A stretch of 64,000 nt of DNA from Talinum fruticosum (taxonomy: Eukaryota; Streptophyta; Magnoliopsida; Caryophyllales; Talinaceae). The stretch spans positions 1,116,001 to 1,180,000 of the forward strand of contig JAITYX010000026.1 in NCBI GenBank assembly GCA_021018815.1, read 5' to 3'. The first letter of the stretch is position 1. Each line of letters starts with the position of its first letter. The notes under the pieces were generated by a model, which was given only the letters and a program-made list of their open reading frames with translations, ran no database searches and was not told where the DNA came from. This document shows positions 53,837 to 64,000 of the stretch, in pieces. A program made the position numbers and the translations under genes.

Positions 53837-55577
53837 TCAAAGAAAAGGGTGGGCTCCCTCCAAACACAACATCAATATTTCTATATTTCTCCCCTTGCAT
53901 TTCATCAAAAGATGAGAGAAATTATCAATTGAATACAATTGATGTTGGAAAAAAAAAGAAAAAAACAATTGACTAAGAAGGAGGGTTTGTTGTCGGGAGG
54001 AGAAAGGACGAGCGAGTGCGCCGGCGCTAATATGCTTGAGATGAAGTGGATGATAGTGGCGGTGACAGCACAAGGATGTCCGAAATTGGCTCCATCCTGG
54101 TCGTCGACCCGAGGGCATATCATCCTCGAGGCTCATCCTCATGGAAGACAGCGGAGGAAGGTGCTTATGACTTGATAGGCTGTAGACTAACCATTGTCCT
54201 CGGCTTCTTCGACGCACTCGGATCGAGATTTGAGGAGATCGGTTCGAGTTCGGGAGTTCTTGCACCTTATCCCTCAGCTGAGCGCCCTCCTCTTTCTCTT
54301 TCTCCTCTTCCTTCTTCTCCTCTTCCTTTTCCTCTTCGAGCTAAGTTGCCTCAGCTGCAGTTTCTTCTTCGACCTCAGTCGAAGGAGACTTAGGCTGGGC
54401 TGGAGGACTCCTCAAAAGTATCCGAACTTTTTGGGTCCTGGGTAGCCTTGGATTGGCGTTCTTGGAGGAGTTGGAGCTGTTTGTGCTACTCCTTGATATG
54501 TCCTTGAACTCGATCGGCGGATCCCGGTACTCCCGGATCCGAGGCTGGGCTATCTTTTGGTTGATCACCGGGCTTTCAAGGACGAGTCTTTAAAGAGCGG
54601 AGAGTGCCTCGAAGTTCTTCGGACACTGAAGAGAGTTGTCTACCAAAACAGCGAGACAAAGCGGCGAGATGGAGAAAGGAGTGGTAAAGGAATGCGAGTG
54701 CGAGTGGGAGGGGGTGAAAGAGGCTTTAACTCGGACTGTGGACCCGGACGAGCAAGCTTGACTTTGTGATATCCATAGCCCGAAGCTCCTTCCCGCCCAC
54801 TAGTATAGTAGCCTCGAAATTGCATTTGCATATGAGGGGAGGGAACCTTGAATTGTTTGAAAACAACGGTCGGGAAGGGCTCCAAAGGGAAAAGGAGCGA
54901 GACTTTTTGGATTGAGTAGGCACTTGGGCCATCCGCTTAAGAATAGGAGGGAAGAGGTCTATGTTGAAGCCCTCTAGAATATCAAATAAAGCTTTGAGAA
55001 TCTTGGAATTGGGATTCTCTTTGCTAGAGTGATGAGAAAAGAAAGTTCTCACCAAGAGGAAACAGAGGAGTCCGGCCTCGATCTTCATTTGAGTCACCGA
55101 GAAATTTTTCCATGACTCAAGGACATCCTTGGCGTACTTCTCAAAGAATTCATCCGTAATCTCCGTAAAGGGGATGGGATTACAATTAAGAAAAAGAGAA
55201 GAGACTTTGAAGATTCCGTGAAGGAGAGAGAGGTTGATACGAACAACCTTGTCTTGAACTCGTGAGGTAATAACTCCCTCGAGTAAGACATATTGGAGTA
55301 GAACTTCGATAATGAGTTTGGGATAGATAAACTCATTGAAGCATAAGAAATTGTACACTCCGAGTGCTTTTTATGTGCTGCAACCACGAAAATGAGGTGG
55401 TTGGAAAGAATTTGTCATCCAATGTAAGATGTTGGGTGATGAAGATTTTAGAGGTGTTAGAGGTACCCTTCTTGACGAGTTTTGGTGTGGGGCTTCTTGG
55501 TAGCAGACCCGAGCAAATCGGGAGCGAGAACCCCTTTTAGGCATGGTGAGAATTTTTGAGAAAACGAGAGGACTCAA
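53837..55577 (-). pseudogene. Copia-2 ORF3 (additional ORF of SIRE-like element)
   Basis: Third ORF downstream of pol, as in SIRE-type elements where it is often called env-like. ATG at 55544 gives MPKRGSRSRFARVCYQEAPH (an in-frame ATG also lies at 55577). After a shift near 55365, a 210-codon open frame (55358-54726) contains YNFLCFNEFIYPKLIIEVLL, VQDKVVRINLSLLHGIFKV and SVTQMKIEAGLLCFLLVRTF. A Pro/Ser-rich linker follows (54568-54341), then a Glu-rich acidic tract (about 54345-54270) and shifted C-terminal text to 53837. The 210-residue part resembles the 'putative plant transposon protein' domain. No convincing fusion or transmembrane anchor is visible. Function unknown. Confidence 0.55.
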
Positions 55578-55578
55578 G

Positions 55579-55640
55579 AGAGAGAGAGAGAGAGAGAGCG
55601 AAAAGAGTCAAAGCATTTAGAATTCGAGAGAGAGAGAGAA
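55579..55640 (-). repeat. (CT)n/(AG)n microsatellite before ORF3
   Basis: Two AG-dinucleotide runs at 55579-55598 and 55626-55640 lie just upstream of the ORF3 start. On the transcribed strand they are CT-rich, a common composition of plant 5' leaders. Confidence 0.6.
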
Positions 55641-56110
55641 TTTGAGTGAGCGAGAATGCTTAGAAGTAAGAAGGTAGTGAGTAAAATAAAGAAATAAAGA
55701 TAAAGGGTTGCTATAGCAAAAGAAATGACCTTCGACCTTCGGTCGACTTGAAGCTCTAGTGGTCTGTCTTAGACAAGTGTGAGGTTTCGCTCTCCAACGG
55801 TTAGAATTCCAACGAGCTTTCTTCCAATGGCTAGTTGTCTCGATCGAAATGCACGGCGAGAGATACATAGAAGAAAGACTTTTCGAAATTATTTATGAAA
55901 TTCTCCATTTATCTAGAGATGATTATAGAAGTTTCATCTCCATTTTGCTCAAGAATTAAGTCTGACTCGGTATGGTTTCGAGTGACTCGGAACACTCGGA
56001 GACCTAATAACTCATAGCTCGGTCTCACTTGGTCAACTAATCCATTTCTTATTTAGAACAAAAGAATAACACATAATTATGCAAGGAAATTTCACTTAGA
56101 AAACACATAA
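55641..56110 (-). other. Copia-2 pol-to-ORF3 spacer
   Basis: No gene. Matches 30560-30910 of Copia-1, for example 'attctaaccgttggagagcg' (inverse at 55788-55807). Confidence 0.5.
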
Positions 56111-57470
56111 TCATGCATTAATTATGCAAAGTTCATTCCTAATAAAACAAAACCGATCCTCATTAAGTGGCTTAGTGAAAATATCAGCTAACTAAAATTT
56201 TGTTGGAATGAATTCAAGTTCAATATCACCTTTCTCGGAATGGTCTCTCGAGAAAATGATACCGACCTCAATATGCTTCGTCTTTAAGTGTTGAACTAGA
56301 TTCTTAGTGATGCTGATTACACTACGATTGTCACACTTGATTGGGATAGACTTGAATTAAAGCCCAAGATCCTTCAAGTGCTTGCTTGATCCACAAAATC
56401 TGAGCACACCAAGCTCCAACCGCAATGTACTCGGCTTTAGCGAGTTGATAGAGCAACCGAGTTACTGTTTCTTTGAGTGCCAAGATGTGAGGGATTGACC
56501 CATAAATTGGCATGCTCCTGATGTGCTCTTTCTATCAACTTTGTAACCAACATAGTCAGCATCCGAGTATCCGAGTGAGGGTTAGTTACGAGTCTCTTGA
56601 GAACCATAGACCAAGATTCTAAATCCCTGTAAGATATCCGAAAATTCTCTTCACCGTAGTGAGATGTGATTCTTTTGGATTAGCTTGAAATCTTGCACAC
56701 AGTACGGACGCTAAACATAATGTCCGGCCTACTAGATGTAAGATAGAGCAAGGATCCAATCATACCTCTATAGAGTTTCGATCTACTTGTTTTACCTTTT
56801 TCATCCGAGTCCAGTTTCATACTACTACTCATAGGTGTGGCTGCATGTTTCACATCTTGAAGCTTGTATTTTTCAACAACTCCCGGGTATACTTAGATTG
56901 ATGGACATAGATTCTATCTTTGTCTTGTCTGATTTGTAAACTAAGAAAGAAATTGAGTTCTCCTATCAGCTCATTTGGAACTCTTGTCTCATCAACTCGG
57001 AAAACTCTTAACATAAAGTTTCAATAGTGGCTCCAAATATAATACCATCAACATAAATCTAAGCAATATGAAAATCTTTCCCCTTGGTTTTTATGAAAAG
57101 ATTTTTGTCAATCCGACCTTTTTGAAATCATTTTCAATCGAGAAACTGCTCGATCTTTGATACCAAACTTTGTGAGCTTGTTTAAGACCATATAAAGCCT
57201 TTTCCAATTTGAAAACATGATTTGGAAATTCCGAGTTTGGATGTAGAAACAGTTTTGAGAGGTTTGAAGGATGATCCGACTTGTTTCCCTTTTATGTATG
57301 CTTCACAAATTTTATCTTTATTAAATGCACGATTAGGTAAACCCCTAACTAAACCATGAGATGCAAGCTTTTTGATAGTGTGCATGCTAACATGACCTAG
57401 TCTACGATGCCATGTCCAAGAATCATCATGCGTCGATGCTTTTAAGTAAGCTAAATTCTAATTTGGATCG
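56111..57470 (-). pseudogene. Copia-2 pol remnant (pre-integrase fused to RT/RNase H)
   Basis: GAG-pre-integrase text HTIKKLASHGLVRGLPNRAF and KICEAYIKGKQVGSSFKPLK (57385-57250; the second Cys of the Cys pair is Tyr). It passes at about 57240 straight into RT text (FPNHVFKLEKALYGL, in shifted frame), so ~1.4 kb of integrase and RT is missing. Further RT and RNase H pieces: a decayed IYVDG at the YVDD box near 57055, TPMSSSMKLDSDEKGK near 56840-56790, LYRGMIGSLLYLTSS, and AKAEYIAVGAWCAQILWIKQ at 56436-56377. Ends with TGA at 56113-56111. Confidence 0.75.
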
Positions 57471-57585
57471 AAAGAGGAATAGCATAGGTGTTACCTGACC
57501 TCTTACATGAGAGCTTAGTCTCTTTGGTAAGCTGCATCGAAATGTAGCAATTTGTCCGAGTGAAACTTAACTCTTGACCTCTTAT

Positions 57586-57835
57586 GTGAATAAAAGTTTT
57601 AGAGAAATTATTTAAACATGCGATAGCTCGAGTGATGTCTAAGTGAGTCGGAAACATTAGTGAAGAAGATATACAATAATGTGCTTTACGAGTCGGTCGA
57701 AACGAATGAAAACTTATACACGAGTGTCTATAAAGCTCGGAATGACTTGAAATCAAAACTTAGGAGAGATGAGGTTTATACCGAGTCTTCATGTATTACT
57801 CGGAATGACTTAGAGTTAGAAACCGAGTCCGTAGT
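57586..57835 (-). mobile_element. SIRE-like LTR start fragment
   Basis: Closely similar to 53290-53525 ('gaagaagatatacaataatg', 'caaaacttaggagagatga'). Reads in LTR orientation on the minus strand but lacks the first bases (TGAAGAC). It ends at a junction with plus-strand ORF3 sequence. Confidence 0.65.
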
Positions 57836-58766
57836 AACCCCTAGTCCTTTTGAGCTGAGTACCTTAGCTCAACATTTTGAGCAAATAACTTCTCACATCT
57901 CTTCATTAATAAATGATTTTAAAGAAAGCTTGGCCATTTTTCAAAGCTTCATTCCTCTTCTCCTTCAAATGTGAACCATTACTCAAAAGCAAATTGAAGA
58001 GGCCAAAGCTTGCAAGAAATGTTCTAGGGTGCCCAGATAACCCTTAGTAAGAAGAAAAAGAATAAGAAGAAGACAAAGACGAAGAGTTAGAAGAAAAGGA
58101 AAAAGATGCGTCCGAAGAATCTTTTGAGTAAGTCGGAACACTTGAGAAGCAACTTCAACCAGAACCATCCAAACCTGTTGAGGCAACACAAGCTGAGGGC
58201 TCGGATGGTGAGGAAGAAGAGAAAGATCAACTAGTTCAACGCTAAAAGAGTTGAACTCGGAGTACATAACAAGCCTCTTTTTCTCAATCACCTCCTTCGA
58301 ATTCTTTTTATTTTTTTCTTTTGTCTAAATTTTCTTTCTCTCCTCACTATTTATGTTGATGAAATGCATTAGCGGGAGAAGAATATGTTGGTGGACTTAG
58401 GGGGTTCACATGTTTAGGAGTAAGCAATTTTTTTTTTGGCTTTTGGTTGTATATATTTGATCATTAATGAATGAAATCTTATGTCTTATTATCTTTTACG
58501 ACTCCTTATATTTTCTTCATACCGCTCTAATACTAATATTTATTTATTTTTGCTTTGCTCTGCTACTCGGAATGTGTATATCTAGCTTTGATACTTGTAC
58601 TTGCTTTGCTATTGAGAAAGTATCTATGATTTTTTCAACTGGATGAATTTCTCTAATTGACTTAGATTGACTGCCTTAAACCAAAAAGGGGAGATTGAAG
58701 ACTTAGATACCAGAATGCGACCCCTTCGTTTTGAGTTAAGAACATTTATCTTGAACGTTTGCTCTT
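57836..58766 (+). mobile_element. Copia-3: 3' part of a plus-strand SIRE-like element
   Basis: ORF3 C-terminal remnant 57836-58260: ELSTLAQHFEQITSHISSLI then NDFKESLAIFQSFIPLLLQM and a stop, with heptad-like spacing suggesting a coiled coil, followed by Lys/Glu-rich text. After ~400 bp without a gene comes a polypurine tract 'aaaaaggggagat' (58683-58695) and an LTR start TGAAGACTTAG at 58696. After 71 bp of LTR it is cut by the solo LTR at 58767. Confidence 0.6.
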
Positions 58767-61089
58767 TGTAACGCCCCCAATCACCATTACTTAATAATCC
58801 CTTCATTAGGGACTAATACGTAATGTCGCAGCGGAAGGTAATAATCGAAGGCGTTACCGCCGTCCCAAAAAAAGGAACAAGGCTAAATATATGAAATAAA
58901 ATTGAAATTCAATTTATGCATCCACTGTTATATTTCCTTTGATCCTGTTAGAAGTAACTACTTACTACCCAGGTAGCTAAATCATCCCAAAATACAGTTT
59001 ACTGATTTAGCTACATAATATTTATACAACCTATAGTAATTCCCCAAGGCCATACCTAACCCCGGTTGAAGGTAAAATCACCGTGAGCGTCTATATACCT
59101 TCGGTTTGCGAATGCCACGTGGCTGGCTAAGGTTTGCCTTCGTCGGACTTAATAAATGGTTGATTGTTCGCCAATGCTTCTTCCTAAAACAAAAACAAGT
59201 AAAATATTTGAAAGAGTGAGTCGAAACTCGGTACGAACATTCCTGCACTCAGTAAAACAACTTTGAAACATATTTTAATTGAGCGCGCGCATTTCAATTC
59301 ATTTTAGTTTGAAATCGTGGGAGAGAATATGAGTAAAACTTGCTTGCCTGGTTATTATCCGAAAGTGGAACCCCTTGATAATTGATACGATCTTAGTAAG
59401 GTGCACACCTCCCGGGCCGACCGAGAACCCGAGTTGAAGCCGCGCGGGTTGGGCATACGCCACGATGATTGATAATTGATGGGCATAAGCCCCGATAATT
59501 GATGATTGAGCGGGGACCACTTGATTAGGTGGCAAAACTTGATTTGCAAATGATTCATTATTAATTATATATATGAGAAATGTTGAGATTTGATGAAACA
59601 TGTGAATTTTCGAAAGGTACAGGCAATGAACGTACTCGAATTGAGAATATTTGTTTCTCCCCTTTTGCGGAAATTTGAGTTATCGGCTATTCGGCAACGG
59701 AAGTGGCCTCAGCTCCGTTTAAAATGGATTTCTAAAGTTAATAATGTTTTCTTGAGTTTTAATGCTTGAATTTGTGTAAGCTTTAACAATGTATTTCATT
59801 TCTTATATTCATATGAAAATCAATTAAATTAATGTTTGTATTACTCAGCTCTACTCGCGCTTATTGAATACAATTCCTATTAATTAAAGGAGTTGATTAG
59901 GTTAATTAAATACTCGATTGTTTTGACGGGATTCAATCCGTTAGCTGACTTGGATTGACAATGGTGTCTATATATATGGATATACCTATCAAACACTTAT
60001 TCCTAGTTTATTCTCTCTCTCGCATTGCATTCAACCCCTGGTTAAGTAATTAATTAATCCATCAAACGCCTCTCTATAGGAAGGTTCCATAATCTATTAA
60101 TTTGCTCAAACTCATGCATGCACCATCTTAAGGTCATAAGCATTGTTTTCCCGACCACTTCACATTCACAACTACAATTAGGCACGCTTAATACTTAGTT
60201 ATTTTCCACACCGCACATTACCGAATTTCGGGTTTTATGCATGCATTCCTCTTCATTTGCTCAATATAACCAAAATGTAACCATTCCATCCACTTGCTAA
60301 ATTCTACAATAAAACCTCCCTAAACTCATTCACCGATTCACAGTCTCCCCAAGAAAATCACGTTCGTTTACATTCATACACAATCGGACCATCAACCGCC
60401 ACAACTCGCTTATTCACACCAATTCGAATTTTCCCCAATTTAATCTTTTGAATTCACTCCACAAATATATTTCTAATCATACTTCAATTTACAGCTACAA
60501 TTGCTCAAATAGATAATGAAATTGATAATTTAGGGTCTAGAGTTTTACCTTCGAATTCACGGAGATGGAAGCCAATAGGAGGGTGGAGTGATGGCGATAC
60601 AGCTGGACTCGAGCGGCCATCGGCCAGCACCGGCGGCGAATTCCGGCGGTTGCGGCAGCTGACGGTTGGCTATGAAATGGCCCGCGGCGGGGAACCGAGC
60701 CGCACTCTGCGAACGCGCGAGAGCGAGGCGCGAGAGAGTGAGAGAGATAGAGGGAGCGAACGGTGACCAGCACCGGTCTTCCAGCTGGCGTCGGTCGTGC
60801 TGGCCGAAGGAGGCGACGCCGGCGAGAGGGAAGAAACGGGGATGCGAAGCGAGCACGCGAGGAAAGACAGAGCAGTAGCGCGAGGAAGAGTGAGAGGGCG
60901 CTGCGCGGCGGCGCCTAGCGCCGGCTTCGGCCGGCGTAGGTGGCGTCCGGTGGCCGGACTCGTGGGACGGCAGCGAGGAAGGCGGTGAGGCGAGGCGAGG
61001 CGAGGGCGGGGAAGAAGGCGGGGAAGCGAGAGGAAGTAGGTGAAGAATTGAAACTAAGCTTGCCTAATTATCTCGATCTTAACCGCCTT

Positions 61090-61120
<31 letters not shown>

Positions 61121-61445
61121 ATTTTATAAAATGCTGTTTCGGACGTTTCTTTAAAAAAATCTGGTTCATTAATTTTATTATTTTGATTTATTTATTTATT
61201 TACTTTGTTTTCTTTTATTGTTACTTTTAATTTATTTTAATAACGATGTTCACAAATTAAAATCTTATTGTGAAATTTTTATTAGGGCCACTTCGTCGCC
61301 TTAGTCGCGTAACACATGTATAAGGATAATGTAAATACAAAATATCGAATTGAAGTGCACGCGCTCGATTATATAAATAGTGTAATTGATAAAATAAATA
61401 ATGTGATTGAAAATAAATAATGTGATTTGGGGTCGGGTTGTTACA
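58767..61445. mobile_element. 2.68-kb solo LTR with TSD CTCTT
   Basis: Begins TGTAACGCCCCCAATCAC and ends GTGATTTGGGGTCGGGTTG plus TTACA, so it has TG...CA ends with a longer inverted similarity (TGTAAC.../...GTTACA). CTCTT flanks both sides (58762-58766, 61446-61450), the 5-bp duplication expected of an LTR element. No gag/pol and no second LTR inside, hence a solo LTR from intra-element recombination. Contents: a duplicated 'gggcata.gcc.cgat.attgat' motif (59450-59510), a GC-rich block (60560-61060) and T26 at 61095-61120. Long LTRs starting TGTAAC are typical of chromovirus-type gypsy elements; the lineage is not proven. Confidence 0.75.
60560..61065. other. GC-rich block in the solo LTR
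   Basis: Sharp rise in G+C in an otherwise AT-rich window, with 'gcgaggcgaggcgagg' and 'gggcggggaagaaggcgggg' runs on the plus strand. Open frames occur on both strands, but only because stop codons are rare in GC-rich DNA. Probable promoter/leader part of the LTR. The G-runs could form quadruplex structures. Confidence 0.5.
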
Positions 61446-62860
61446 CTCTTGGAGAGGCTAAGTCATCCTAGAGGGGTGAATAGGGTGATGGAAGATTTTA
61501 AATAAAAATCAACTTCTTTTTGCACACAATAGAACATAAATAGATTCCGAGTCTAAATTGGACATAGAAAGACACACTTAGAAATACGTGGAAACCCTCC
61601 TGGGGTAGAAAACCATGGACGAGTGCTAATTCAAGCACCACGTCAAATCCACTAATTGAATCCTCAATTACAAAGGAATGACTCTTACTAGAATTGCTCC
61701 CGTAGACAATTCCTTTACAAGTTTTTCTTAGACTCGAAGTTGCCTTATCTAATCTAGTACTTCCTGACAGAGTTAACCCTTATAGTTAAGGACAAGCGAG
61801 CTGAGTTAACCCTTACGACTTAGTCAAGGGACTTAGAAAGAGAATAAGAAATTACAAGACTTTCTTTATAACTCGGAAAGTAAGAGATTACAAATTAGGA
61901 GTAATAAGTTGAAGATTGAATAAGAATGCACTAAGAAACTATTTAGCAATATGTTCAGCAGCAATCTTCAAGTCTTGTGGAATGGCTTCTATTTATAAAC
62001 ATCCGAGCGAGAATAACCGTTGAGACTTGTTCTAGACTGGTGATCTTCACTAGCCATTGTAACGGCTATTATGAGTCATTCGGAAAAGATTTGTTGAGAT
62101 GTGAACTTGTACAATGGTTCTTCGCTGAAAAGATGGTCCAATCATCCGGTGGTGATTGAAAACTGAGGTGGAAACAACCGTTAGAGTCAAAGTTGCGGTT
62201 TTCAAGTTTTGGAAACAAACAACCTTGACACAATGTCCGAGCCGAGTCCGAAATAGTTGTTTTACGTCTGCGATGTTTAACGGCTAGAAATCGATTGCTT
62301 TTACTTTTCAACTTCAGATTAGGCTTGTTTAAACAACTTACTGAAGAAATCAAAGTGGTACTCAAAGTATAAAAATACTTTGGTCCAAGATTAAGAACTT
62401 ATAATAATTAAATTAGAGTAATTAAGTATTTAATTATATTTAGCCTAAAAGAGTGGACTTTTCCGAGTCTAATATCCATTAGGTTCAGATTCCGTCTTGA
62501 GTCAATCCTTAAAGATGATCAAGTTATAAAGAATAAAGTATCGGGATACATAAACATGATCAAGAAAATAATTCTCCATCAATAAATTGACTTAGAAATT
62601 AGAATTAATGTTGTAATTCATTTTAACTCGAAACATGAAGTCGGTGCTCGGAATAAACGTGGTAGAGAAATTATTTACTCATGCAATGGTTCCGAGCGAT
62701 ATCTTAGTGGGTCAAAAACACGAGTGCAAAGTGTTATGCTAAAAGACTGGTTTCGAGTGGGTTAGACCAGGATGAAAGCTTAGATATGAGTTTCTATAAG
62801 GCTCGGAATGACTTTAGAATCAAAACCCAAGAGAGATAGAAAGTTGTACTCGAGTCTTCA
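61446..62860 (-). mobile_element. SIRE-like LTR on the minus strand, near full length
   Basis: Starts TGAAGACTCGAG at 62860 (minus) and runs to 'cctctccaagag' at 61446. TATAAATA at 61997-61990. Aligns with 31479-33002 ('gtggttttc..ccccaggaggg' region inverted at 61587-61614). No polypurine tract outside its start, so it is a 5' LTR of a lost body or a solo LTR. The solo element at 58767-61445 is inserted at its far edge. Confidence 0.7.
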
Positions 62861-63239
62861 CATCTAAATTTAGGATTAATAAAGAAACATCTTAAAAGAA
62901 ATTCACAAGATAAAGTCATTTGAAGTAACAATCACTTGTTTAACATTACCGATAAATGAGTGACCTAAGACCTAGTTCTACTTCAAAAGTAGAAACCGAC
63001 CTAATCATACTAAGCTGAACTTGATTGAACTACTCAATTCTCAAAAATTAACTAACGTATTATGACTCAAAAATCAAATTTGCCTAAGTAATTTCACATT
63101 TATAACATCACTCTAAATTTGGCTAGCTTCAAGAATTGAATTAGATTTAATTATCTTAAGCCAAATTCATTAAGCTAGAATTAATTAAGTTGGCAAACAC
63201 TAGAAAATATCTAAATAGCTCATGTACTCATCAAATATA
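62861..63239. other. Unassigned AT-rich spacer
   Basis: No gene or repeat recognised. Could be flanking or degraded element DNA. Confidence 0.4.
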
Positions 63240-64000
63240 AACCTATCTTTTGAGTGAAGACATATGTGGAACTTAAACATACTTAATATTAGACTTGAAA
63301 ATTCCAAATTAATAGATTAAGGAGAATTGGTCTTTAATTATTTTATTTAGATTAATCCTAATCTAATAAACCAAAGTATTGTTATATTTTAAGAACCATT
63401 ATCTAATTTGTTTTTGTAAGTATTCAAAAAGATGTTTTATGTCAAAGAAAAGAAAAAAGAAAGGCTTAACAATCGTTGAAGATATGCAAACAGAAAAGTC
63501 GAAAAATCCTAAATAACTCATACTTAGTCGACAAGCTTGTTTGTTGCCGTTTTAGGTAATTTCTCATTTTTAGTCTAACGAATTTTTCTACCTGATTTTT
63601 CGACTGATGAAGTTGATAGAACAACTTTTGGAAGCTAGGACCTAGGCTCAACGAAAAATTCAAAGATGTTCCGAAATCGAGTCCTAAGACTATTTGTTGC
63701 AATGACTAGGTAGCCTAATTCTTCCAATCGAAGACTCAACGAGTTTCTCTAAAAGAAGACTATAAATAGAAGCCTAGATACAAGACTCTCACTGGCGAAT
63801 TTTGAGCTGAAATTATTCATTCACGGTTTTAGCTTACAACTCCCAATTGTAAACTCTTAATGTTTTGAGTTGTAATCTCTAATGAGAAAATTATTGTAAA
63901 AACTCTCTTTACTTCAAACAGTTTTCCAATCTTTCCCTTGATCGAGTTGATAACATAACTTCAACTCTATTCTTCCAAGTTGTAAAGGGTATCTCAACTT
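63240..64000 (+). mobile_element. Diverged SIRE-like LTR, runs off the window
   Basis: Parallels 31900-32600: 'atattagacttgaaaattcc' at 63286, 'aaaccaaagta' at 63369, TATAAATAGAAGCC at 63761-63774, and 'acaactcc.a.tgtaa' near 63836. More diverged than the other LTRs here. The right part lies beyond 64000. Confidence 0.55.

Larger units (their letters stand above)
53170..57835 (-). mobile_element. Copia-2: internally deleted SIRE-like element with ORF3
   Basis: On the minus strand: LTR fragment (57835-57586), GAG-pre-integrase, RT and RNase H (57470-56111), ORF3 (55577-~53840), polypurine tract and start of the 3' LTR (53531 down). Order and pol end (RNEL.IINA) match Copia-1. The integrase and 5' half of RT are deleted. 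It is the only copy here with a nearly whole ORF3. Confidence 0.75.

Noticed and set aside
54726..55358. Possibility that this 210-codon frame is an independent host gene
   Set aside because: It sits between pol and the polypurine tract of Copia-2 in the same orientation, follows the ORF3 start in a shifted frame and has no introns or promoter of its own.
60537..61230. Several GC-rich frames on both strands near 60.5-61.2 kb
   Set aside because: Both strands are open at once, Arg/Ala/Gly-rich, inside a solo LTR; expected in GC-rich DNA without coding function.
1..64000. Integrated pararetrovirus or other viral insertion
   Set aside because: All RT domains seen have Ty1/copia or Ty3/gypsy context (LTRs, integrase or PBS); no movement-protein or coat-protein like frames were noticed.

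Overview
The window looks like gene-poor, repeat-rich nuclear DNA of a flowering plant, probably a eudicot. The evidence is AT-rich sequence, plant-type GT-AG introns, CACTA (En/Spm), Ty3/gypsy Tat-lineage and Ty1/copia SIRE-like elements, and one fragment of a plant-specific PMT (DUF248) methyltransferase gene. No intact host gene, tRNA, rRNA or CRISPR array was seen. Nearly every base that can be assigned belongs to nested, decayed mobile elements. Boundaries come from reading copies against each other by eye.

Layout: 11-1898 is a Tat-like LTR (+). 1899-14322 holds two head-to-tail CACTA transposons. The first (1899-7858) is 5'-truncated and internally deleted. The second (7859-14322) lacks its 5' end but keeps most of a broken TNP2-type transposase. 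Each carries a ~1.5-kb non-autonomous element of one family (5615-7148, 9498-10944), with 3-bp target duplications. 14618-25.6 kb holds two partial Tat-lineage elements on the minus strand. Each is an LTR (14618-16839; 20889-~22650) followed by an antisense, multi-exon plant-mobile-domain (PMD)-like additional ORF on the plus strand (17604-20058; 22808-23978). 25.6-33.0 kb is a decayed SIRE-like copia element (+) with its 3' LTR, followed by an inverted LTR piece (33003-33973).

33974-48202 is a Tat/Ogre-like gypsy element (+): LTR, primer-binding site, repeat-bearing leader, gag, protease, RT and RNase H. It is split in its RT by a complete CACTA element on the minus strand (41491-47328) with a perfect ATG target duplication. 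Tandem LTR fragments follow (48190-49110). 50525-52231 carries the last three exons of a PMT gene, with matching splice phases but a one-base lesion before the usual stop. 53.2-57.8 kb is a second SIRE-like copia element (-) with an ORF3 that the first one lacks. 57.8-58.77 kb is the 3' part of a third (+), interrupted by a 2.68-kb solo LTR (58767-61445, TSD CTCTT). A copia LTR on the minus strand (61446-62860) and another on the plus strand (63240-64000) close the window.

The genes do not form a host pathway. They are transposition functions, almost all disabled: CACTA transposase domains, retroelement gag/protease/integrase/RT/RNase H, and two accessory proteins. The observation most worth following is the PMD-like antisense gene. 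Its exon-intron plan, including an internal exon of exactly 99 nt flanked by GT/AG in both copies, is conserved between two diverged retroelement copies.
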